Origin: Saussurea involucrata
Taxonomy: Eukaryota; Streptophyta; Magnoliopsida; Asterales; Asteraceae
Assembly (NCBI GenBank): GCA_033807775.1
Contig: CM066321.1
Coordinates: 45,980,850-46,044,849 of the forward strand
Length of the DNA stretch: 64,000 nt
Reading direction: 5' to 3'
The first letter of the stretch is position 1. Each line of letters opens with the position of its first letter. Below the pieces are notes generated by a model. That model was not told the DNA's origin. It was given only the letters and a program-made list of their open reading frames with translations, and ran no database searches. The position numbers and the translations under genes are program-made. Shown here one piece after another: positions 56,011-64,000 of this stretch.

Positions 56011-56760
56011 TCTATAGAGAAAGCCAACTATCAACTTTCTACACATCTTTGGTTGTCAGTGTTATATCTTAAACAATAGAGATAACCTTGGAAAGTTCGA
56101 TCCCAAAGCTGATGATGGTATCTTCCTTGGATACTCATCAGTCTCTAAAGCTTTTAAAGTATTCAATAAAAGAAGACAATCTATTGAAGAAACCATTCAT
56201 GTCACCTTTGATGAATCTCGTTCAACCAACTCAAGGCCTATACTTGATAATGAAAAGTTGAATCCATGGACGTTATCTCACTTCGGTGAACCTAAAGTAT
56301 CTTTCAGCAATAATCCTCAATCTGAACCACACAATACCGATGATGATCATGTCGTCATACCAAACATGAAAACCAATGGATTTGAATCCTCTTCATAAAA
56401 TTAGTTGTTCCTTTAAACACTTTACCTCCCTCTAAACCCTCAAAAAATGGATCACCTTCAACCTCTAAGCAACTACCAGTACATGTCGTTCATTTTGAAC
56501 CACATCAACTAATTGCCGATGAACCCAATGCAGAAGCTTATTAATTAGCATATGAACCTCCTCCATCTAATGACTCCAACATGGATTCTCAATAATCTGC
56601 TTAGAGATAGATAAAGAGTCATCCAATTGAACAAATTCTCGGTGATCCAGACGCAAGTATTCAGACTTGACGTGGGTCAAGTAATATATGTCTCTTTATA
56701 AACTTCATATCTCTTCTTGAACCTAAGAAAACTGATGAAGCTCTCAAAGATCCAAATTAG
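56011..56760 (+). pseudogene. Copia-7 integrase C-terminus and linker, heavily decayed
   Basis: Recognisable words in shifting frames: LGKFDPKADDGIFLGYSS, VFNKRRQSIEETIHVTFDE, then Ser/Pro/Asn-rich linker with many stops. It connects to RT at about 56,760 (AMQEELIEFERNKVWKL). Confidence 0.7.
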
Positions 56761-57998
56761 ATCAGCGCTATGCAAGAAGAGCTGATTGAGTTCGAAAGAA
56801 ACAAGGTTTGGAAACTTGTTCTCATCCATTTGACAAGACTGTTATAGGCACCAAGTGGGTGTATCGTAACAGGATAGATGAACATGGTATTGTGACCCGT
56901 AATAAGGCTACACCAGTTGCTCAAGGATACAAACAAGAGGAAGGGTTAGACTATGATGAAACTTTTGCTCTAGTGGATAGGCTCGAAGCAGTTCGACTAT
57001 TCTTAGCTTATTATGCTCACAAAGACTTCAAAGTATACCAAATAGATGTAAAAAGTGATTCTAAATGGAAAGTTGAATTAAGAAGTCTATGTTGAACAAC
57101 CCCCCAGGTTCTCTGACTCTAAGCATCCAGGTTTTGTCTATAAGTTGGACAATGCTCTTTATGGGTTAGAACAAGTCCCCATGCTTGCTATGATACTCTT
57201 TCCTCTTTTCTTATCACTGAAAAGTTTAATTGCGGAAAGATTGATAGTACCCTAGTTCTTAGAAAAATCAAGGGTCATGTCATTCTTGTTCAGATATATG
57301 TTAATGACATCATATTTGGATCCACAAACCCTTCAATATGTGTTCGGTTTGCTGAACGCATGAAGAAAGAATACAAAATGAGTATGATGGGAGAACTAAC
57401 ATATTTTCTTGGTATTCTTCAGATTAAGCAATCTGAAAAAGGAACTTTCAAAAGCCAAGGTAAGTATGTAAATGATATGTTGAAGAAATTTGACGTCACT
57501 CAGTGTTCAGCTATGAAAACTCCCATGGCTCCTCTTCTGACGTTGAACAAGTATCCCAATGGGAAACCTGTGAATGTCAAAACCTATAGAGGAATTATCG
57601 CCTCACTATTGTATCTTACAACTAGTCGACCTGATATCATGTATTCTACTTTCCTTTATGCACAATATCAATCTGAACCCAAGGAATCACATCTGATTGT
57701 TGTTAAGCAAATTTTCAGATATCTGAAGGGTACACCCAACCTAGGTCTTTGGTATCCCGGTTCGATCTAGCTGCATATTCAAATAATGATTTTGCAGGAT
57801 GCAAATAGGATAGAAAAAGCACCATTGGTGGCTGTCAGCTCTTAGGTGGAAAGTTGGTGAGTTGGACAAGTAAGAAGCAAAACTCAGTGTACATATCAAC
57901 CATTGAAGTTGAATATGTAGTCGCTGTTGTTATGCTTAGGTCTTATGGATGATAAATCAACTAATTGACTATAACCTTCAGCTTTTAAAGATTCCTAT
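56761..57998 (+). pseudogene. pol: Copia-7 RT and RNase H, YVDD changed to YVND, cut by element 8
   Basis: TVIGTKWVYRNRIDEHG, GLDYDETFALVDRLEAV, YQIDVKS, a frameshift region (57,050-57,290), then QIYVNDIIFGSTNPS: the first Asp of YVDD is Asn (AAT for GAT). FLGILQIKQSEKG, TYRGIIASLLYLTTSRPD and RNase H follow with several stops (57,767 onward). At 57,998 the RNase H phrase LLKIPI is interrupted by the LTR of another element; 57,994-57,998 (CCTAT) is the likely target duplication half. Confidence 0.87.
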
Positions 57999-58535
57999 TG
58001 TTGATCCCAGATTATCTCTATTAGCTAAAACAAACATAAACAATGTAGAGTTGCGGAAGCATTCAGTAAAATAGTTTGTATTAACTAGGTAGAAAACAGT
58101 AAACAAAGAAGAACAATGCAACAATAAGTAATCACTTCAATGAGCCATAGGCTTGATATTAATCAGAAAGGATTACAATTAAGAACAATGAAGAACACAC
58201 ACAACTATGTGTAAAAACCCTAATTCTCTCTTTGTACTAATTATGTGTTGTTGGTGGTGTGAAGTGTGTGCTATATTGGCGTGTAAAAGATTGCAGGAAA
58301 ATCATGGAAGATCTCCTATTTATAGGAAAATAGTACACAAGAGTCAACACACTAGCTAATGGAATTCTGCCACCTGAAAAGGTGCTGCAACCGTTAGTGG
58401 GGCACATGGCAGTCTTTAGTAGGATAGTACAACTATGGAAGAAGGGTTGTTCTTATGATTGATTTATGCTTAAAACATATGAGCGGAAGTAGTAAGTATA
58501 AATCAACACGCTAAATAGTACGCAATGAAAATAAT
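57999..58535 (-). repeat. LTR-like sequence of element 8 (minus orientation)
   Basis: On plus it opens TGTTGATCCCAGATTAT, close to the inner end of the copia-1 LTR (TGTGGATCCCAGATTAG), so in minus sense it ends ATCTGGGATCAACA. The other end is uncertain (perhaps TGCGTACTATTTAGCG near 58,524). No ORF. It is inserted into copia-7 RNase H. Confidence 0.5.
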
Positions 58536-58836
58536 GTTAGGACCAAAATGTCCTATAGTTTAGAAAGTTTTGTGAAGTCATTAAAATCCTTGTAATATGT
58601 AATATGGGCTTGGGTTTAGGATTAATGGGCTTGGTCTTTTCATGTTATATGGGCCTATGTATATAATGTGTCGTTTGAGTTTATTTGTATGTGTGCACAC
58701 AAAATGTAAAGTGAGAGAGGTTGGGCTTAGAGAGAGAGTCCTCATTGTACTCCAAAGACTTCAATATAATATGAGGATGTTTTTGTGTCTAATCTCTCTA
58801 ATTTGTTCTTGAATTATATGTAATATCGGATCTACA
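58536..58836 (+). repeat. LTR of a TGTTAGGACC family, left copy
   Basis: 301 bp, TGTTAGGACCAAAATGTCC to ATCGGATCTACA. The next bases ATGATATCA resemble the usual ATGGTATCA of an LTR/PBS junction, but the match ends there and ORF3 homology begins. A related LTR start lies at 62,378. Confidence 0.6.
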
Positions 58837-58839
58837 ATG

Positions 58840-61800
58840 ATATCACCAGATTTGACATTTTTGGCCTTGTCCCTGAAGAACCTGTCTCTCTCCTGTTGGA
58901 TGATGTCACGGCTCAGAGTTGGTTTTGGCAGAGGATCATTGATGGCTCTGCTATATAGGTACTTGTGCACGACTTCTTCCATTTGTCGTTTAGGGACAGG
59001 GGGTGGAGGCATTGGCTTCCTCAGAGCTTTCATGTCTCTGATGACACTTGCCACTCTATCATCTGTTGGCTTGAACTTGGGGTCTATGATGGGTGTTTCA
59101 GACAGAGGAATTCCAAAGGCCCAGTCTTCCTCTTCTGGTTTGGGCGTGATGAAAGCGTCGAAAGAGCTTTTCATTAGCTTTTCTGTGACTTGAGGCTTTT
59201 TTTCTTGGGCTTTATGTCCTATGTAGCTATAGATTTTCCCTTGTCCTTAGCAGATACCTTAGGTATGGTTGCCTCTGTTGGTTTTGTTGGTGGAGTGGTT
59301 GAGTGTTCTTCTGTTGTTTTGGTTGGGGTTCTTCTGTCGTTTTGGTTGGTGGTTTGGTTGAGGGTGTTTCTGCTGGTTTGATTGGTGATGAGGGTTTGGT
59401 TGAGGGTGCTTCTGTTAGATCTTCTATTAAGGTTTCTTCTGGAAGTTTGGTTTTCAGGATTCTGAGGATTGCACCAGTTATTGTGTGCTGTTTCTTAGAA
59501 GCTCTAAATTGATCTCTCTGTAGTTGTCTATTCTAAAGCTGGTTTATTATCTCTTCTGTGGTTGGTTTGGGTTTGCTCAGATAATTTCTTGGTTTAAGAG
59601 CAATGGTTTTTGTTCTGGGTTTTGATTTGGGTTGTTTGTCTGTAGGAGTGGGGGATGATAGTTTGGTTTCTGCTGTGATTGGTTTTGGTGTTGGGGAGGG
59701 TAAGTCTTCTTCAGATGTAGATGAAAGTAGCTGGATTTCTTCTGCTTTTGACTTAGGTGTGGGTGAGGGCAAGTCTTCTATTGGTTGAGGTGGGTGTTGC
59801 CTCTGTGGTCTTCTGTTCTTGTGATAGGTTGGATGTTTGGGTTTGTGCGGGTACATGCGCTAAAGGTTTGATGGCTAATGGCTTTGGTAGTATGGCTTTG
59901 CTGGCTTTGCTACTCTTCTCCCCCTCAGGATGATCTGATGGCCCATCAGAATCGCTATCAGAATCATCCTGCCTTTTCTCATCCTTTCGACCCTCTGCTG
60001 AGCTTGTTGTAGGTGGCTTCTTTGGTTGGTTGGCCCCTGCAGTGAACATTTTTGCGCAGAGGTCATCGCAGACGCTCAGCAGATACGCAACCTCTGCCTC
60101 TGACTTGAATCGTAGCTTCCCCACACTGTTCTGGAATTCTTTAACATACAATGCGTTGGCAGTGGTGAAGGCTTTAATGAGTTCAGTCATCTCGTTTAGA
60201 ACGCCTTAGCCTAGTTTTATGAGCTGGGCCCTTGTCATATAGTCGGTTGGTTTAATGGCTTGCATTTGCTCTGTGGTCTGCTCTTGAACCTTTTCTAAGG
60301 CTTTGTGCAGATCTTCTGTAGTGATGGCTGGGGTTGTAGAGGTTGGAGTAGACAGAGTTTTGGCCACTTTTCGTGCTTTCTTAATTTGTTTGGATAGATT
60401 GGCGATTGAGGCTTCTGTTGCAGAGGTGGAGGAGGTTTGTGCAGGAGTGCTGGAAGTTGTTTTCAGCAGGGCATTTGTATTCTTCACCTCTTTTGATAGA
60501 GACTCAACTTTGGTAGTCAGTTCAGTGATTGCCTTCTGCGTGTTCTCTGCAAGAGATTTGATTGAGCCTTGTAACTCAGTCAAAGAGGTGGTCACAGAGA
60601 TGACAAAGGTTTGGAACTCATCCTTTGCGACATGTGAGCCAGGGGTAACCTCTGGGTGAACACATTCATCCCCAGAGTGTGTCTCTGTTCCTGAGACGCC
60701 TACATTCTTCCCTGTTTTGATATTGAGGACGGTAGGACTTCCAACTGATCCTCGAGCAGAGGTTTTTAAGGCCTCAGACTCTACAGAAGTTCTGTCAAGG
60801 ACCTGATTCTGAGTCACTTCAGAGGTGGGGACAAAAGTATCCTTGAGTTGACTGGGGGACTTGTCTATAGTCCCTTCGTCGAAGTGCACTCTACGCTCCT
60901 CTGAAGAGCGGGTTGTTTCTATTTGTGCCTGTGTGCCAGAGGAAACGAATTCCTCTGTGGGGATTTCAGATCTGATCTGAGGAGAATGATCAGGAATAAG
61001 AAGAGTGTCCTTTGGAGAGGATACCTTCTGTGTGGATTCCCCAGTTTGTGCAGGTACAGAGGAGGAAAAGGTTCCTCTGCCCGGTTTGATGGGGATGGGT
61101 TCGAGTTGTGCTGCTCTATTTCAATAATTCTATTAGCCACTAGACTGGCAGAGTTAGATGTGTGGGTTGCACTGGGAGGGGGAGATGGATGTGTGCCTCT
61201 TCTATCTTCGGCATCTTTTAAACTCTCCTCTTCTGTGAGACATCCTAACAGTATGGGAGTCTCTACTTTAGAGTCCACCTCCTCCCATTTTTCCTCTAGA
61301 TCCATAAATTCCTCTATATGCTCAAGTTCCGGATCGTAGCTCGGTGGAGAGGCAAATAAATATGAGTTCATGGGGCCCTCTGGTGTTTCTGTCTGGTTGC
61401 TAGTGGGGGTTCTGTCATTTTCTTCCAGGTCAGAATCAATGTTTGCCACTGTAAAATTCGGGGTAGTTGTGGTGTTGAACTCTGGGATGGCTTCTGCTGC
61501 CCATCCAGAAGTGTCAAGAGTGTTGGCTATATCCTCGCGCTCTAGGAAAGAGGCGAAGTCGTTGGGTTCAGCGAATTATAGAGCGGTGGGGAATTGCAGA
61601 TTTGGTTCTTCGGTTTGTGCTTCTGCTTCCTCTGCGATGCTCTGCAGAGGAGATCTGGGCTTCTGGGTTTTCTTTTGCTTCTTAGGTTTGGAGGCTCCTT
61701 CCTCAAAGGTTTTAGATTTCCTCTTTTTTTTCTCCTTCTGAAGAGGTGTAGAAGATGCTATCACGGTTGCTTCTTTGGGTGGTTGTTGAGGTGGTTGAGT

Positions 61801-62377
61801 GCTAGCAGAGGCAACTTCTTTTGCTGCCTTGGCTTTTGGAGCCTTTTTCTTGCGTTCCACATGTTGTGGGGGTTCATAGGTCTCTGCCCTAGATCGTGTA
61901 AGCGTTACCCGTTCCATCTTCTGCATATGCTTCTCTACAGCCACAGCTCATTCCTCCTCACTTAATCTCTCAACTACTTCAGTTCCTATGGGGGCTTCTA
62001 AGCGTCGGGGGGTCACAGGACTTGGTTTGGGAGTCCTGTGTGCACGCGCATACTCTCTCCTGAGTTCTATATCAGAGGCATAGGTCAACAATTTCGCTGG
62101 TAGAGGTCTGCAGAATCTGTAGCCATCTGCGTGTTTAGTTGGGACGTTTTTCAGCATAGGATAGGTTTTCACAACCTCTCCTTCCATGGGCCACTTTTCT
62201 GCTATCAGCAGAGGTTCCAGCAAAACACCTATTGTTCTCTGTAATTTCAGAGCTGGGAGCTGAGCCTTTGCATTCTTTCCCTTTTCCCTCTGCGTGGACT
62301 GTCAGTGTTCGATAGTGGCTACTAGCTCTTACATCATCAGAGCAGCATAGTCCAGAGGCAGATCATAGTAAATCCTG
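58840..62377 (-). pseudogene. Third, divergent ORF3-type coding region (element 8)
   Basis: Minus strand, opening at RIYYDLPLDYAALMM (62,377) with a stop after it, then LLIAEKWPMEGEVVKTYP and FCRPLPAKLLTYASDIELRR. Further stops lie near 61,945 and 61,577, and frame changes near 61,050 and 59,860. Middle: Lys/Pro-rich, Ser/Thr/Pro-rich, then heptad-like ITELTTKVESLSKEVKNTN (about 60,500), acidic DDSDSDSDGPSDHPEGEK (about 59,960), repeated DLPSPTPK words, and a final domain ending FFRDKAKNVKSGD at about 58,840. The order coiled coil then acidic HPEGE-like patch, and RGSVGSPTVLNI, echo copia-5 ORF3 (RGPGGSPTNVN, HDHHEGER). No enzymatic motif. Assignment to ORF3 is by architecture and weak similarity. 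Confidence 0.55.
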
Positions 62378-62640
62378 TTAGGACCATAAATGTCCTACAT
62401 ATTAGAATGTTATATAAAGAATTATAGAGTTTAATTATAGAGTCAATTATTATTTGTAAAATCCTTAATATTGATTATTGGGCTTATTAGTGTTATGGGT
62501 TTGGGCCTCGGTTGTAATAAGTCCAAGTATTTAAGGTTTGATTTGTCCAGAATTAGGTCAAGATTAATCATTCAAGTTTATGAGCTTAATAGTTTAGAGA
62601 GAGAGTTGAGAATATTGGTCTTCGGAATATATATCCCTAA
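62378..62640 (+). repeat. LTR of a TGTTAGGACC family, right copy (3' end unclear)
   Basis: Starts TGTTAGGACCATAAATGTCC, shares AAAATCCTTAATATTGATTATTGGGCTT-like order (in parts) and GGTTTGGGCCT with the left copy, but is otherwise strongly diverged. It has no clear CTACA end and no purine tract before it. Confidence 0.5.
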
Positions 62641-64000
62641 AATCAAAAATGGAATAGCATACAAGTATACATGCCAAACCAGTATCGTTTTGAAAACAAG
62701 TAATAAAGTGGTACTAAGTACCAGATATCGATCCCACAGAGACAAATAAAGCAAGCAGTTAATCTTAAGCCAAACTTAAAATAAGATTTCAAGAACAGAA
62801 TTCGAAGGAATAATCTTTGAGTGAAGTAACAGCTTTGAAAATGGTTGTAAAACAGTAAAAGAAATGCAAGGGTGTAAGTTCTGGCTGGATTACAGCAACA
62901 TTATGCTTAGGTAGGTTGCTACAGCATATGCTGCAGCATTGGTTCTCATCCTTACTACTGGAATGATCAGACCCTTTTCAAGGTATAGATAAGTCTAACT
63001 ACTGGCAGTACCACGCATTCGGGTAACCCAACCAATGTAGAGCAGATCTCACAGATTTTCCATATAAGTCACAATTTGTAAAAATTGATATTATAATACC
63101 TCAATGCTCTAAAAATTTATGTTGGCTTGCATTCAAGTCCAACTCATCTAAGTAGAACAACATACGTCACCTTGTCAAGAAAACTACTTAGATGAAACTT
63201 AGAAACAAGGGGTGAATAGTAAGGATGATAGCCAATAGCGAAAGCAACCTTCCACTACATAACGGCTTTTATCTCCCAACCAATACTTACACCCAAGCTA
63301 GGGAAATTAGCCCATCATCTCTCTTAAACACATACAAAACATGATGATCAAACAGAAATGTAAATATTAAGAACAAGAAATGTGCCAACGATTTATAGAC
63401 TAAAGCATAAAAAGGATAACAATTGCTCCTAAGTAGCTAGATGAACTACTTAGCTAGTTTCCTTGTTAGAAGAAACTAGAAATAAAGTAAAGTAACTACA
63501 AACTAGAACTAGAGAAAACAACTTGCTTAAGGCAAGGAGTGGTTTCCAAAACAACCAGGAGTTAAGCTCCTATTTATACAAGGGGAGAGCATCTAATGTC
63601 ACTTTAACTAGTACAAAGATTCCTTAAACCAAAGGTTATTAACCAAAAGCTAAAGGGTTTACAAGATGCTTTGCTTAAGGTAGCCTCCTTCATGATAGTA
63701 TTCCCTGAAGATGCCCTGTCTTCCAGCTTCCAAGAAAGGGCTGAGGAGATTGGCAAAAGATTCCCCAACAAAAAGTTTATGAAGTGATGTCTTTGACTTT
63801 TCAGGAACTGCGAACCATGTTGTAGCATCCTGCTGCAGCATACCGAACTGTTAGATATTTTTCACAAAACAAGCACAAACAGACTCGTTCCTCCTACTTA
63901 GCTCCAAACTATAATAAAAGATGAAATCAAACTAAAAGACTCAATTAAGGTGATTGGGAAACTAAAATAGGGCTAAATATCTAGAAAATAAGTGCTTAGA
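62641..64000 (-). repeat. Athila/Tat-type gypsy LTR remnant
   Basis: The plus strand contains AAGTAATAAAGTGGTACTAA followed by ATCGATCCCACAGAGAC, a phrase I know from the end of Athila/Tat-type plant LTRs in reverse orientation. The rest is noncoding (CTACTTAG-rich, several short repeats such as TAGCTAGATGAACTACTTAG). Short minus frames at 63,604-63,841 are not supported as genes. The element runs off the right edge. Confidence 0.5.

Noticed and set aside
55378..57998. Integrated pararetrovirus
   Set aside because: Integrase before RT and copia-type motifs; no movement protein or pararetroviral coat motif.
58761..62223. Host gene with a Ser/Pro-rich protein
   Set aside because: Multiple stops and frame changes, flanking LTRs, and an ORF3-like order of coiled coil and acidic patch favour a retrotransposon origin.
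63604..63841. Short minus ORFs near the right edge
   Set aside because: Overlapping frames in an LTR-like remnant, no recognisable protein features.

Overview
The window looks like intergenic nuclear DNA of a flowering plant, most likely a eudicot of the daisy family (Asteraceae). It consists almost entirely of LTR retrotransposons of the Ty1/copia and Ty3/gypsy superfamilies, mostly broken and inserted into one another. I see no convincing host gene, tRNA or rRNA. The Asteraceae call is an inference: it rests on recalling similar copia elements with a long extra ORF after pol, not on a search.

Left part (1-22,967), all minus strand. Copia-1 runs from the left edge to 10,617: third ORF, spacer, pol, gag, leader, PBS and 5' LTR. 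It sits in the gag of copia-2 (10,618-11,816), which sits in the reverse transcriptase of copia-3 (11,817-16,808). The gag of copia-3 is in turn cut by gypsy-B (16,809-22,967), a Tekay-like chromovirus truncated in its gag. Next comes the 3' end of copia-4 (22,968 to about 25,500, minus) and about 1.9 kb of noncoding DNA.

Middle (27,389-42,844), plus strand. Copia-5 (RT, RNase H, spacer, third ORF, PPT, LTR) is split inside its RT by a complete gypsy element, gypsy-A (27,637-36,225, target duplication GCATG). The third ORFs of copia-4 and copia-5 are close relatives and form an inverted repeat.

Right part (42,845-64,000). An old gypsy-type LTR fragment (D) carries the complete gypsy-C (43,655-51,971, minus, target duplication TTTTC). 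After it come a head-to-head copia LTR pair, copia-6 (minus), copia-7 (plus, with two catalytic aspartates changed to asparagine), a third and more distant version of the third ORF (about 58,840-62,377, minus) flanked by two related LTRs, and a remnant resembling an Athila/Tat LTR.

The best candidate for something undescribed is the third-ORF module of the copia elements. In copia-1 and copia-5 pol is followed by three or four copies of GGGGGAGC, a TATA box, a possible 5' splice site, and a 3' splice site just before the third-ORF ATG. Clusters of short CpG-centred partial palindromes lie both upstream of the TATA box and inside the putative intron. The palindrome word differs between families (TCCGGA, GTACGAC, GTGCGAT, CGGACGTCCG), but the TCCGGA type is shared by copia-1 and three gypsy LTR types. 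All reading-frame and boundary statements come from reading the sequence; family names and functions come from general knowledge; promoter, intron and regulatory roles are inferred.
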